From Prevotella sp. (GTDB lineage Bacteria; Bacteroidota; Bacteroidia; Bacteroidales; Bacteroidaceae): 42,831 nucleotides of DNA. Below the pieces are notes generated by a model. The model had not been told where the DNA came from and did no database searches. It saw only the letters and a list, made by a program, of their open reading frames with translations. Below are positions 16,758 through 26,004 of this stretch, in pieces. The position numbers and the translations under genes are program-made. Location of the stretch: positions 1 to 42,831 of the forward strand of contig JAEEVA010000025.1 in assembly GCA_016286995.1 (NCBI GenBank). Direction: 5' to 3'. The stretch's first letter is position 1. Each line of letters begins with the position of its first letter.

Positions 16758-17617
16758 TGTCCTAAATATGCTTTAAGTATCTTGTTCTGTGATTCCGCAC
16801 GCAACCTGCGAATTGCTTTCTCCTTTATTTGACGTACGCGCTCGCGCGTGAGACCGAATTTCGAACCAATCTCTTCTAATGTCAATTCAGGCTCACCGAT
16901 GCCATAGAAAGCTGTAATAATGCCACGCTCACGATCTGTCAGTACCTTCAAAGCTGTTGTGATTTCTGAACGAAGCGATTCTGCCACCAGTTCTCGGTCA
17001 GCCATCGGTGCATCAGGATTGGCCATCACGTCAAGCAGAGAGTTGTCCTCGCCGTCCTGGAATGGGGCATCCACCGACACGCTGCGTCCATTTACCTGAA
17101 TGGCAATGTCTATCTTATCCTCAGGTAAGTCGGTACGCTCCGATATTTCATCCAGCGACGGACGACGTTCATGCTCCTGTTCAAACTTGCTCAGCATCTG
17201 ATTGATTTTGTTCATCGAGCTAACCTGATTCAGAGGCAGACGTACCACGCGGCTTTGATCGGCTATGGCCTGCAAAATACTTTGGCGAATCCACCATACG
17301 GCATACGAGATAAACTTGAAGCCCCTCGTTTCATCGAAGCGCTCAGCAGCCTTGATGAGGCCCAGATTACCCTCGTTGATGAGGTCTGGAAGCGGTAGCC
17401 CCTGATTCTGATATTGCTTGGCCACACTCACCACAAAGCGCAAGTTCGCTCTAGTCAGCCGTTCCAAAGCTTTCTGGTCACCCTTGCGTGCCAAGTGTGC
17501 CAATTCTACTTCTTCATCGGCTGATAGCAACTCCTCACGGGCTATCTCTACCAAGTATTTTTCTAGTGCTTCACTCTCTCGGTTAGTGATGGTGCGTGTA
17601 ATTTTCAGTTGTCTCAT
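16754..17617 (-). CDS. rpoD: RNA polymerase primary sigma factor (Bacteroidota short sigma-70)
   Basis: This 287-residue protein is the housekeeping sigma factor of Bacteroidota, which lacks the long N-terminal region of the E. coli protein. Region 1.2 ([16 protein letters not shown]), regions 2.1-2.4 ([52 protein letters not shown]), region 3 and region 4.2 ([20 protein letters not shown]) are all present in order. It recognises the TAnnTTTG/TTTG promoters seen throughout this window. A promoter lies 28 bases upstream of its ATG, within a hairpin. It heads an operon with a secreted protein and the HD phosphohydrolase. Confidence 0.95.
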   Translation of the reverse strand: MRQLKITRTITNRESEALEKYLVEIAREELLSADEEVELAHLARKGDQKALERLTRANLRFVVSVAKQYQNQGLPLPDLINEGNLGLIKAAERFDETRGFKFISYAVWWIRQSILQAIADQSRVVRLPLNQVSSMNKINQMLSKFEQEHERRPSLDEISERTDLPEDKIDIAIQVNGRSVSVDAPFQDGEDNSLLDVMANPDAPMADRELVAESLRSEITTALKVLTDRERGIITAFYGIGEPELTLEEIGSKFGLTRERVRQIKEKAIRRLRAESQNKILKAYLGQ

Positions 17618-17644
17618 TTAGTCTGGTTCGTTTTAAGCCGAATG

Positions 17645-17691
17645 CAAAAGTAAGGCATTTTTTTTGAATGACCAAAGAAACGCCTTACTTT
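17645..17691 (-). promoter_or_regulatory. rpoD promoter embedded in a hairpin/terminator
   Basis: On the minus strand, TTTG (17676-17673) and TACTTTTG (17652-17645) are spaced by 20 bases, a good Bacteroidota promoter. The arms AAAGTAAGGC (17647-17656) and GCCTTACTTT (17682-17691) form a 10-bp inverted repeat around it. The -33 box lies in the loop and the -7 box overlaps one arm. On the same strand this hairpin also lies 56 bases past the end of the RidA-like gene and may terminate that transcript. Confidence 0.65.
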
Positions 17692-17746
17692 TTTTATAAA
17701 GGAGCCAATTTTTCTTTATTTCGTTTTGAAACAGGCTGTTTTCTTA

Positions 17747-18913
17747 TTAGAAAGTAGGCATTTGAGTGTTTTGTTGTTGCCTAATAGCCATACATTCCAT
17801 TTCTATCAACCAGCCAGAACGGCAGACGGGAGCCTGGACGATGATACGTGGCTTGTCGGGGAACCGTTCCTCATAGAGACGGCTGACTAAGGCGTAGTCT
17901 GCCAGGTCGCGCAGATAGACAATCATTATGGTGACGTTGTCGTAGGTACATTCTGCCTCATGGAGCAGGGCTTCGACGTTGTCCCACATGCGGTGAGCTT
18001 GCCGTACGATGTCCTTGGGATGCTCTATCTGTCCCTTATTGTTAATGCTGGCAGTACCAGAGATGAACACATGCCGACGGTCTTGGTAATCGATATACGT
18101 GCCACGCTCAAAACTGACACCATAGTCGCTGGTGCGATTGAGGTGAGTGGGTGCATATAGATAATGAACCTGTTCCTTGTTGATACCGGCTATGGCGTAG
18201 TTATCCATCTGGGTCATCACCTTGGCGTCCTGGGCTCGTCCGCCAATGCCTGTAGATGCAATGTAATGGGTGTCCTCGGTGAGGCCTTGTGTGAAGAATA
18301 TCTTGTTGCGGGCTGTTACGACACCACCATAATTGACGTCGACATCGTTGACGAAGAGCCACGTGCGGATGCAATTGTCAGCCAGCGTGCAGCCTTCTTG
18401 TGCCAATTGCATGATATACTCGTTGAAGAGCAGGCGCGTCTGGTATTCAGAATTCTGGGCGGTGTTGTGTGCCGAGGCATTCCACAGATGCCGGAACTGT
18501 CCGTGGGCGGCCTCATAAAGTCCGCTGGACAGCTGTCGGGTAGCGACATTGGTCAACAAATAGATCCACAGTCCAATTTTGGAACCGTCGAGTGGCGGCT
18601 GTCCGATGATGCTCTTTGCACAGTCACTGGTATCGGCCAGAAGTACGTCGTCTGCCTGATTGGCCACGTCGCTGAGGAAATAGCGCTTCATGACGGCTGA
18701 TGCTCCTTGTAGTTCCGTGGCTTTCAACTGCTCGTAGCCGTCGAGCACGGCATCCAACTGCTGTTGGAAGCTGCGCCCTTCGGCTTTGGCATGTATCATG
18801 ACGTGATACTCCCGAACCTCACCGGTACTTTCAAAGCAAGTAATCTCGGCCCAGGCATTATCAAATGGTATAATCTTGTTTTTCACTTTTTGTTGCGATA
18901 GCAAATTATTCAC
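17747..18913 (-). CDS. RidA/chorismatase-superfamily protein
   Basis: A 388-residue soluble protein. The N-terminal half is a divergent alpha/beta region; the C-terminal half (about 165-380) carries a YjgF/RidA-like fold, with segments IRTWLFVNDVDVNYGGVVTARN, YIASTGIGGRAQ and VFISGTASINNKGQIEHP. This arrangement resembles the chorismatase (FkbO/Hyg5) branch, which converts chorismate into hydroxybenzoate- or dihydrobenzoate-type products, and also Bacteroidales proteins annotated simply as Rid family. Which reaction it performs cannot be decided by eye. It follows an MFS transporter gene by 16 bases, with valS upstream. The start at MNNLLSQQKVKNK is the only reasonable one. Confidence 0.6.
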   Translation of the reverse strand: MNNLLSQQKVKNKIIPFDNAWAEITCFESTGEVREYHVMIHAKAEGRSFQQQLDAVLDGYEQLKATELQGASAVMKRYFLSDVANQADDVLLADTSDCAKSIIGQPPLDGSKIGLWIYLLTNVATRQLSSGLYEAAHGQFRHLWNASAHNTAQNSEYQTRLLFNEYIMQLAQEGCTLADNCIRTWLFVNDVDVNYGGVVTARNKIFFTQGLTEDTHYIASTGIGGRAQDAKVMTQMDNYAIAGINKEQVHYLYAPTHLNRTSDYGVSFERGTYIDYQDRRHVFISGTASINNKGQIEHPKDIVRQAHRMWDNVEALLHEAECTYDNVTIMIVYLRDLADYALVSRLYEERFPDKPRIIVQAPVCRSGWLIEMECMAIRQQQNTQMPTF

Positions 18914-18929
18914 TTTTTACTATTCCCTT

Positions 18930-20549
18930 TTACTTGATATTGGGCTCTTCCAATCCGATGCCTTTCTTCTTATCAACAGCTTTGAGTACAAAGCCGAGGA
19001 TGAGTGCTGCTACACCGAGACAAGCCAGCATGACCAGCGGAGCGGTGTAGTCGAACTGCGTGGGGTCGGTAACACCGGGATTGGTGGCATCGAGCACCTT
19101 GCCGATGAGCAGGGGGAACAGCCACAGGCCAATGTTCTGTATCCAGAAGATGAGGGCGTAGGCTGAACCGATGACCTTGGCATCGACCAGTTTGGGTACG
19201 CTGGGCCACAATGAGGCAGGAACCAGCGAGAACGACGAACCCAGCACAAGAATGGTTACATAGGCAATGATGATACCGCCGACGGCACTACCCTTGAACA
19301 ACGGCAGGATGAAGGCGAATGTGAGGTGGCAGGCGATGAGCAGCAGTGAGCCCAGCACGAGCATGGAAGCAGCCTTACCCTTGTGGTCGACGTATGACCC
19401 GAGGATGGGCGTAATGAGCACGGCGAGCAGCGGGAATACGGCAAAGATGCTCTCTGCCGACTGGCGCATATAGCCCATGTAACAATAGATGACAAGGGAA
19501 ATGATGCTGACTGCCAGCAAACCGTATTTCTTGAAGGCTTTCTTCTGGAAATTGCTGGCAAAGCCTGCTGCTGCCACGACAAGCATGATGATGTACTGCA
19601 CGATGGTGACGTCAGGCTGTGCCCAGAAAGAATCGGCAGCTGGCGGCGTCAACGTGAGGTTACATTGCAGCATATTGACGGCATACTTCTGGAAGGGGAA
19701 GATGGCCGAGTAGTAGAGCACGCAGAGCAGGGCCACGAGCCAGAAACCACTGTCGGTGAGAATCTTTCCAAGGTCGGAGACTTTGAATGGGTCGTCCTTC
19801 TCCTCTGCCTCACCAGTCTGGCTATCGAGCTTGCTGTCCATGAAGAAATAGACGATGGTCATGATGAGTGCGATGCACATGAGTACCACACCAAAAGCTA
19901 CGGAGCGTGTTACGCTGATGTTGCCGCCCAAGCGTGCAAAGAATGGCGAGAAAATCATGCAGGTGGCTACGCCAAGGCGTGCCAGCGCCATCTCGGAACC
20001 CATGGCCAGCGCCATTTCCCGTCCCTTGAACCATTTGACGATACCACGGCTGACAGTGATGCCAGCCATCTCGCAACCACAGCCGAAAATCATGAAGCCA
20101 CAGGCTGCAAACTTGGCTGATGCAGGCATGCCCTCGTAGAAGGGACTGACGCCTAACTCATCAAAGACGGGAATATAGTTGAGGTTGTTAGTGAACCACG
20201 CTTCGAGACCGCTGCCCATAAAGCTCTCGCTGACGGCATACCACTTGATGACGGCACCGATGAGCATGACGGCAGCCGAAAGCACTGCCGTGAAGCGGAC
20301 GCCCATCTTGTCGAGAATGATTCCTGCAAAGATGAGGAAGAATACGAAGACGTTGAGGAACACCTCAGAACCTTGCATGGTGCCGAAGGCTGTGGAGTCC
20401 CATCCGCGAGTCTCCTGCATGAGGTCCTTGATGGGTGAGAGGATGTCCATGAAGATATAGCTGCAGAACATGGCCAGTGCCAGAAGCAGCAGGGCTGTCC
20501 AGCGCATACCGGCTGAATCCCTCAATGTTTTTTGAATCTGTTGAGTCAT
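18930..20549 (-). CDS. Major facilitator superfamily transporter
   Basis: A 539-residue integral membrane protein with about twelve hydrophobic helices and a central cytoplasmic loop (FMDSKLDSQTGEAEEKDDPF). MFS features include GIILDKMGVRFTAVLSA in the loop after the second helix and KWFKGREMALAMGSEMALARLG in the fourth/fifth helix region. The C-terminus is short and basic. Substrate is not recognisable; the family includes Bacteroidales transporters near amino acid or organic acid genes. It lies between valS (26 bases) and the RidA-like gene (16 bases), so the three are probably co-transcribed. Confidence 0.88.
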   Translation of the reverse strand: MTQQIQKTLRDSAGMRWTALLLLALAMFCSYIFMDILSPIKDLMQETRGWDSTAFGTMQGSEVFLNVFVFFLIFAGIILDKMGVRFTAVLSAAVMLIGAVIKWYAVSESFMGSGLEAWFTNNLNYIPVFDELGVSPFYEGMPASAKFAACGFMIFGCGCEMAGITVSRGIVKWFKGREMALAMGSEMALARLGVATCMIFSPFFARLGGNISVTRSVAFGVVLMCIALIMTIVYFFMDSKLDSQTGEAEEKDDPFKVSDLGKILTDSGFWLVALLCVLYYSAIFPFQKYAVNMLQCNLTLTPPAADSFWAQPDVTIVQYIIMLVVAAAGFASNFQKKAFKKYGLLAVSIISLVIYCYMGYMRQSAESIFAVFPLLAVLITPILGSYVDHKGKAASMLVLGSLLLIACHLTFAFILPLFKGSAVGGIIIAYVTILVLGSSFSLVPASLWPSVPKLVDAKVIGSAYALIFWIQNIGLWLFPLLIGKVLDATNPGVTDPTQFDYTAPLVMLACLGVAALILGFVLKAVDKKKGIGLEEPNIK

Positions 20550-20575
20550 AACGAAAATCTGATAATCTGTTCTAT

Positions 20576-23320
20576 TTATTTCTGAGCCTTGAGTGCTGTA
20601 ATGGATTCCTTGAGTGCAGCAATCTTCTCTTCCGAGTCGCTCTGCTTCTTACGTTCCATAGCCACAACCTGTTCGGGGGCATTGGCCACAAAGCGCTCGT
20701 TGGAAAGCTTCTTCAGCACACCGGCCAGGAAACCTTCCAGATGTTGCAGCTGAGCCTCCAGTTTCTGAATCTCGGCATCAATGTCAATCATGTTACCCAG
20801 GGGAACGGCGTACTCCACCATACCCACCATAAAGGTGCTGGCGGTGCTGTCCTTCTCGCTGACAGAGGTGATAGCCTCCAGGTTAGCCATCTTCACCACA
20901 GCGTCGGCATACTGCCCAGAAAGCTGGGAGTTGACAACCTGCAACGTCAGCTTCTCCTTGTTGGCGATGTTCTTTTGAGCACGAACGGTACGCACGCCGC
21001 TGACCACGAGCTTGATGTTTTCCACATCGTTCAGCAGGATGGTTTCATCTTCGTTGGGGGCGCTCAGTTTCAGTTCCTGACGCATGATGCTTTCACCGTC
21101 CTGACGCTCGCAGAGTGCCTGCCAAAGTTCTTCGGTGATGAAGGGCATGAAGGGGTGGAGCATCTTTAACAACTTGTCGAAGAAGTCGAGGGTGGCATCA
21201 AAGGTCTCCTGGTTGATAGGCTGCTGCTGACCGTTGACGTAGGCAGGCTTCACCATTTCCAGATACCAGCCAGAGAACTCGTCCCAGAAGAGTTTGTAAA
21301 CAGCCATCAGGGCCTCGGAAATACGATACTTCGAGAAGAGGTCATCGAGTTCTGTTGCGGTAGTCTTGAGCTTGGCATCGAACCATTTCACGGCCAGTTT
21401 CTCAGCACCGGTCTGTTCCACGTCGCTGCTTACCTGCCAGCCCTTGACCAGACGGAAGGCGTTCCAGATCTTGTTGTTGAAGTTACGCCCTTGTTCGCAG
21501 AGTGCCTCGTCGAAGAGGATGTCGTTGCCGGCAGGTGCAGAGAGCATCATGCCCATGCGTACACCGTCGGCACCGAACTTCTCGATGAGTTCGATGGGGT
21601 CGGGTGAGTTACCCAGCGACTTCGACATCTTACGCCCCAGCTTGTCGCGAACGATACCTGTGAAATAGACATTCTTGAAAGGCATGTCGCCGATATACTC
21701 ATAGCCGGCCATAATCATACGGGCTACCCAGAAGAAGATGATGTCCGGGCCTGTTACGAGGTCGGAAGTGGGGTAGTAGTATTTGATTTCCTCGTTGCCA
21801 GGATTGTTGATACCGTCGAATAACGAGATAGGCCAGAGCCATGAAGAGAACCAAGTGTCGAGGGCATCCTCATCCTGACGGAGGTCGCTGAGTTGAAGGT
21901 TAGCATTGCCGCTCTCCTTTCGGGCCAGTTCAAGTGCCTTTTCAGGGGTCTCGGCAACGACGAAGTTTTCATCAACGGGGGAACCGTCGACCACTGTGGC
22001 GGTGGGGTAATAGTATGCAGGAATACGGTGTCCCCACCACAGCTGACGGGAGATACACCAGTCCTGGATATTCTCCAGCCAGTTCTTATAGGTGTTCTTA
22101 TATTTAGCGGGATAGAACTTCAGCTCGTCGTTCATCACGGGTGGCAGGGCGATGTCAGCAAAGTGCTGCATCTTCAGGAACCATTGCAGCGAGAGACGCG
22201 GTTCAATGGCCGTATCGGGGTTACGTTCCGAATAGCCCACTTTATTGGTATAGTCTTCAATTTTCTCCATGAGGCTAGCCTCTTGGAGGTCCTTTGCAAT
22301 CTGCTTGCGGCAGTCCATGCGGTCCATACCCACGTAGATGGGCGACTGCTCGGAGATGGTACCGTCGGGATTGAAGATGTCGATGGTCTCGAGGTTATGG
22401 GTCTTACCCAGCATGTAGTCATTAGTGTCATGGGCAGGAGTCACCTTCAGACAACCGGTACCGAACTCGATATCCACGTAGCGGTCTTCGATGACGGGGA
22501 TGACACGATTTACCAGAGGGACGATGACCTTGCGCCCCTTGAGCCACTGGTTCTTCGGGTCCTTGGGGTTGATACACATGGCGGTATCGCCCATGATGGT
22601 CTCGGGACGGGTGGTGGCAACCACAGCGTAGTAACCTTTTTCGTCCTTATGGACTACGTTGCCTTCGGCCTCTAGAGCTTCTAGATTATCTAGATTATCT
22701 AGATCAGCCACATAGTATTTCAAGTGGAACAGATGGCTTTGCTCCTCTTTATAAATCACTTCCTCGGTAGAGAGGGCTGTCAAGGCCTTCGGGTCCCAGT
22801 TGACCATACGCATTCCGCGGTAGATAAGTCCCTTGTTGTAAAGGTCGACAAAAACCTTGATGACGCTCTCCGAACGCTTCTCATCCATGGTGAAAGCGGT
22901 GCGGTCCCAGTCGCAACTGGCACCTAAGCGGCGTAATTGCTTGAGGATGATGCCGCCATGTTCGTGTGTCCAGTCCCAGGCATGCTCCAGGAACTGCTCA
23001 CGGGTGAGGTCATGTTTCTTGATACCCTGCTCGGCGAGTTTCTTCACAACCTTGGCCTCAGTAGCAATCGAGGCATGGTCGGTGCCAGGCACCCATAGTG
23101 CATTCTTACCCTCCATGCGAGCACGGCGAATGAGAATGTCCTGAATGGTGTTGTTCAACATGTGTCCCATGTGCAGCACACCCGTCACGTTGGGTGGTGG
23201 AATGACGATGGTGTAGGGCTCGCGTCCGTCTGGTTTACTTGAGAAAAGTTTGTGGTCCAGCCAATACTGGTACCATTTCGATTCGACCTCTTTTGGGTCG
23301 TATTTACTAGCTAATTCCAT
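20576..23320 (-). CDS. valS: Valyl-tRNA synthetase
   Basis: A 914-residue class I aminoacyl-tRNA synthetase that charges tRNA-Val. The HIGH signature ([14 protein letters not shown], about residues 40-53) and KMSKS loop ([11 protein letters not shown]) are present. The CP1 editing domain ([13 protein letters not shown]) lies between them, and a C-terminal coiled-coil tRNA-binding arm ends the protein ([21 protein letters not shown]). The start is set at [13 protein letters not shown] (23320); an ATG two codons upstream is also possible. A 9-bp tandem repeat lies in the coding region at 22671-22705. A promoter lies just upstream of the ATG. Confidence 0.96.
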   Translation of the reverse strand: MELASKYDPKEVESKWYQYWLDHKLFSSKPDGREPYTIVIPPPNVTGVLHMGHMLNNTIQDILIRRARMEGKNALWVPGTDHASIATEAKVVKKLAEQGIKKHDLTREQFLEHAWDWTHEHGGIILKQLRRLGASCDWDRTAFTMDEKRSESVIKVFVDLYNKGLIYRGMRMVNWDPKALTALSTEEVIYKEEQSHLFHLKYYVADLDNLDNLEALEAEGNVVHKDEKGYYAVVATTRPETIMGDTAMCINPKDPKNQWLKGRKVIVPLVNRVIPVIEDRYVDIEFGTGCLKVTPAHDTNDYMLGKTHNLETIDIFNPDGTISEQSPIYVGMDRMDCRKQIAKDLQEASLMEKIEDYTNKVGYSERNPDTAIEPRLSLQWFLKMQHFADIALPPVMNDELKFYPAKYKNTYKNWLENIQDWCISRQLWWGHRIPAYYYPTATVVDGSPVDENFVVAETPEKALELARKESGNANLQLSDLRQDEDALDTWFSSWLWPISLFDGINNPGNEEIKYYYPTSDLVTGPDIIFFWVARMIMAGYEYIGDMPFKNVYFTGIVRDKLGRKMSKSLGNSPDPIELIEKFGADGVRMGMMLSAPAGNDILFDEALCEQGRNFNNKIWNAFRLVKGWQVSSDVEQTGAEKLAVKWFDAKLKTTATELDDLFSKYRISEALMAVYKLFWDEFSGWYLEMVKPAYVNGQQQPINQETFDATLDFFDKLLKMLHPFMPFITEELWQALCERQDGESIMRQELKLSAPNEDETILLNDVENIKLVVSGVRTVRAQKNIANKEKLTLQVVNSQLSGQYADAVVKMANLEAITSVSEKDSTASTFMVGMVEYAVPLGNMIDIDAEIQKLEAQLQHLEGFLAGVLKKLSNERFVANAPEQVVAMERKKQSDSEEKIAALKESITALKAQK
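22671..22705 (-). repeat. In-frame 9-bp tandem repeat inside valS
   Basis: Read on the minus strand, GATAATCTA recurs in tandem with flanking degenerate copies (GATCTA, GAAGCTCTAGAG). It encodes [14 protein letters not shown] in the insertion just before the editing-domain motif [12 protein letters not shown]. The frame is kept. Confidence 0.7.
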
Positions 23321-23343
23321 ATACATTAATTTAATAATGGCTG

Positions 23344-23375
23344 CAAAGGTACGAATAAGTGAGAAGAAAACCAAA
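23344..23375 (-). promoter_or_regulatory. valS promoter
   Basis: On the minus strand, TTTG (23375-23372) is followed after 20 bases by TACCTTTG (23351-23344), an excellent Bacteroidota promoter. Predicted transcription start is near 23337, giving a leader of about 17 bases. Confidence 0.75.
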
Positions 23376-23466
23376 TTTTATTTGAGTTTTCTCCAATGAA
23401 AGTACCTTCGAAGTATTCAAAGGTACAAAAAAAGTGAAAAGTGAAGCGATTTTTAATTATTTTTCG

Positions 23467-23474
23467 TACCTTTG
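23467..23474 (+). promoter_or_regulatory. mazG promoter -7 box
   Basis: TACCTTTG lies only 9 bases before the mazG ATG at 23484. No TTTG is visible 19-20 bases upstream. A GTACCTT/AAGGTAC inverted repeat lies upstream at 23402-23425, in the divergent gap shared with valS. Confidence 0.5.
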
Positions 23475-23483
23475 CACGTACTT

Positions 23484-24293
23484 ATGGAACAAAAGCATAC
23501 AAGACAGGAGAAAATGGAGGCTTTTGGACGGCTTCTTGACGTGATGGACCGTCTAAGGGTTGAGTGTCCGTGGGACCGTAAACAGACCAACGATTCGTTG
23601 CGTCCCAATACGATTGAAGAAACCTACGAGCTCTGTGATGCCATCATTCGGGACGACCAGCGTGAAATATGCAAGGAACTGGGTGACGTCCTGCTTCATA
23701 TCGTTTTCTACAGTCGTATCGGAGAAGAGAAACAAGAGTTCGATATTGCCGATGTCTGCAACAAACTATGTGACAAAATGATATTCCGCCATCCACATGT
23801 CTATGGGGAGGCTGTTGCCAAGAGTGCCGAAGAGGTGCTTGACAACTGGGAGAAAATCAAGCAGAAGGAGAAGGACGGCAACAAAACCGTATTGAGTGGC
23901 GTCCCCGCAGCATTGCCTTCGTTGATCAAGGCTTACCGTATTCAGGACAAGGCCTGTCATGTCGGTTTTGACTGGGAAAAAAAGGAGGATGTTTGGGCTA
24001 AGGTGCATGAGGAGCTGAAGGAATTGGAAACCGAGTTGCAGCATGAGGATAAAGTGCGGTCTGAACAGGAGTTAGGCGATTTCCTCTTCAGTATCATCAA
24101 TGCTGCCCGTCTCTATAAACTGAACCCGGACAATGCTTTGGAAATGACCAATCAGAAGTTTATTCGCCGTTTCAGCTATATTGAACAGCATTCTATCAAG
24201 GCCGGCCGTTCATTGGCTGATATGACGCTTGAGGAAATGGATGACCTCTGGAATCAGGCCAAACAACAAGAACAATCAATTAACAAATCATAG
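23484..24293 (+). CDS. mazG: Nucleoside triphosphate pyrophosphohydrolase
   Basis: This 269-residue MazG protein hydrolyses (d)NTPs to monophosphate and pyrophosphate, cleaning the nucleotide pool. Two tandem MazG domains are seen: the first with CPWDRKQTNDSLRPNTIEE, TYELCDAI and ELGDVLLHIVF; the second with GFDWEKKEDVWAKVHEELKELE and ELGDFLFSIINAARL, whose Glu/Asp residues bind Mg. The start at MEQKHTRQEKMEAFGRLLD matches homologue length, but its promoter box is only 9 bases upstream. An alternative ATG at 23514 is preceded by AGGAG. It is the first of three plus-strand genes with a lipoprotein and rnz. Confidence 0.93.
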   Translation: MEQKHTRQEKMEAFGRLLDVMDRLRVECPWDRKQTNDSLRPNTIEETYELCDAIIRDDQREICKELGDVLLHIVFYSRIGEEKQEFDIADVCNKLCDKMIFRHPHVYGEAVAKSAEEVLDNWEKIKQKEKDGNKTVLSGVPAALPSLIKAYRIQDKACHVGFDWEKKEDVWAKVHEELKELETELQHEDKVRSEQELGDFLFSIINAARLYKLNPDNALEMTNQKFIRRFSYIEQHSIKAGRSLADMTLEEMDDLWNQAKQQEQSINKS

Positions 24294-24297
24294 AACT

Positions 24298-24957
24298 ATG
24301 AAGAAATTAGCAGTTATCTCAATCGTTGCCTGTGCCGTTCTTATAATGGGCAGCTGTGGCAACAAGTCGGACAAGGTTCCTTTTGATAATGGCGACTCCG
24401 CCGAAGTGGCAAATGCTGACCCCACCGTCTATGGAATTTGTGGTGAAGGTACGGCGATGAATACTTTGCAAATCATCTCTGACATGGGCGATACGCTGAC
24501 CCTTGACATCTCGGCAGCCCAGGAGGCTGGCAAGGTGTTTGGCGGTATGCAGGTTGGTGACCGTATGGCTGTTATTCCGACTTCCGACAAACAGTCTGCC
24601 GTGATGGTAATAAACCAGGCTACTCTAATGGGTAACTGGGTGATGCCCAATCCGATAGATGGTTCTGATGAAGTAGGCATTAGTATTAAGGAGGGTGGTG
24701 TTGCTGAGAGTATAGACCAGAGTTCCATCGTCTATAAGACCTGGCGTCTTTCTCGCGGAAAATTAGAGATTGTGCTGATGCGTGAAGGTGGTAGCGAGGA
24801 AGATGAAATCTATCTTTACGACATCGTTAAACTGGGTGCCGATTCTTTGGTTTACAAGGATGCCGATGAGACGTTTGAGTACAGCCGTCAGAAGCCGAAG
24901 GAAGAGTACGGAAAGGAAGTGCAACTGGAGGATTCGGAGGATGAATTCTTTATGTAA
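24298..24957 (+). CDS. Lipoprotein with lipocalin-like domain
   Basis: A 219-residue protein with a lipoprotein signal (MKKLAVISIVACAVLIMGSC, Cys20). The body has alternating hydrophobic beta-type segments; the part from about residue 100 (NWVMPNPIDGSDEVGISIKEGG... WRLSRGKLEIVLM) has the pattern of lipocalin-like Bacteroidota lipoproteins, which begin their barrel with G-x-W. It is expected to sit in the outer or inner membrane facing the periplasm. It starts 4 bases after the mazG stop and is followed by rnz after 40 bases. Ligand and role are unknown. Confidence 0.75.
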   Translation: MKKLAVISIVACAVLIMGSCGNKSDKVPFDNGDSAEVANADPTVYGICGEGTAMNTLQIISDMGDTLTLDISAAQEAGKVFGGMQVGDRMAVIPTSDKQSAVMVINQATLMGNWVMPNPIDGSDEVGISIKEGGVAESIDQSSIVYKTWRLSRGKLEIVLMREGGSEEDEIYLYDIVKLGADSLVYKDADETFEYSRQKPKEEYGKEVQLEDSEDEFFM

Positions 24958-24997
24958 AGTTCTGTTGCACCATCTGGCTGCCACCTTATAGTAACGA

Positions 24998-25912
24998 ATG
25001 GAACCCTTTCGTGTAAATATCCTTGGCTGTGGAAGTGCTTTGCCCACACCTCGGCACTATGCGTCAGCGCAAGTTGTTGAGGTGCGGGGCAAAATGTTTC
25101 TCGTCGACTGTGGCGAAGGAACCCAGATGCAGTTACGGCGCTCGCATGTCCGTTTTACCAAAATTAGTGCCGTTTTTATCTCTCATCTACACGGAGACCA
25201 TTGCTTTGGTCTGATAGGCATGCTGAGTACATTCGGCTTGTTGGGACGTACAGCACGTCTGGCCATTTATGCGCCAGTAAAGATGCAGGACATGTTGCAG
25301 CGGCAAATGGCCCTCTTTTGTCATGATTTCGACTACGAGGTGGATTTTCATGCCGTTGATACGACTCGCCAGCAGATTATCTATGAAGACCGTTCCCTGA
25401 CTGTTGAGAGCATACCTTTGGAACATCGTATGCCTTGTTGTGGTTTCTTATTCCGAGAGAAACCACAGTTGCCGCATATTCGTCGCGACATGATAGACTT
25501 CTATCAGATTCCCGTCAGCCAGATTAACAACATCAAGCAAGGTGCTGATTGGGTTACTGCCGATGGCGAGCGTGTTGAAAACAGCCGTCTTGTTGTAGCT
25601 GCTGAAGCTCCCCGTTCTTATGCCTATTGCAGTGATACCCGCTATATGCCGGCATTGGCTGAAAGAATAAAGGGTGTTAGTACGCTCTATCATGAAAGTA
25701 CCTATGGTGACGATAACCTGTTGTTGGCAGAAAAGTATTTTCATTCCACGGCCCGTCAGGCTGCCCAGGTGGCTGCTGATGCCGGTGTTGGACAACTGTT
25801 GTTGGGTCACTATTCGTCACGCTATGAAGACGAGCAAGTGCTGTTACGAGAGGCTCAGGAAGTGTTCGAAAATGCTCATTTGACAGACGAACAGTTGGTT
25901 TTTGATGTCTGA
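24998..25912 (+). CDS. rnz: Ribonuclease Z
   Basis: This 304-residue metallo-beta-lactamase-fold endonuclease trims the 3' ends of tRNA precursors. The zinc motif HLHGDH (residues 63-68) follows the conserved N-terminal LGCGSALPTPRH and LVDCGEGTQMQLRR. Downstream metal ligands appear in CSDTRYM and LLGHYSSRY. Length matches the bacterial short form. The end of the gene is duplicated in tandem (20 bases), so the termination region reads TTTGATGTCTGAA twice. Confidence 0.95.
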   Translation: MEPFRVNILGCGSALPTPRHYASAQVVEVRGKMFLVDCGEGTQMQLRRSHVRFTKISAVFISHLHGDHCFGLIGMLSTFGLLGRTARLAIYAPVKMQDMLQRQMALFCHDFDYEVDFHAVDTTRQQIIYEDRSLTVESIPLEHRMPCCGFLFREKPQLPHIRRDMIDFYQIPVSQINNIKQGADWVTADGERVENSRLVVAAEAPRSYAYCSDTRYMPALAERIKGVSTLYHESTYGDDNLLLAEKYFHSTARQAAQVAADAGVGQLLLGHYSSRYEDEQVLLREAQEVFENAHLTDEQLVFDV

Positions 25913-25940
25913 ACTGCTTTTTTGATGTCTGAAGTGCATT
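25901..25940 (+). repeat. 20-bp tandem duplication over the rnz stop codon
   Basis: TTTGATGTCTGAACTGCTTT at 25901-25920 is followed at once by TTTGATGTCTGAAGTGCATT at 25921-25940 (two mismatches). The first unit contains the last codons and TGA stop of rnz; the second is outside the gene. Confidence 0.75.
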
Positions 25941-25954
25941 TTTTTGCCAAATTA

Positions 25955-25986
25955 TTTGGTAGTTTCAAAAATAATCCGTACATTTG
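25955..25986 (+). promoter_or_regulatory. Promoter of the envelope-stress-like cassette
   Basis: TTTG (25955-25958), 20-base spacer and TACATTTG (25979-25986). Predicted start near 25992, giving a leader of about 13-19 bases to the ATG at 26005 or 26011. Confidence 0.7.
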
Positions 25987-26004
25987 CAGAGCTATATAGT
26001 ATAA

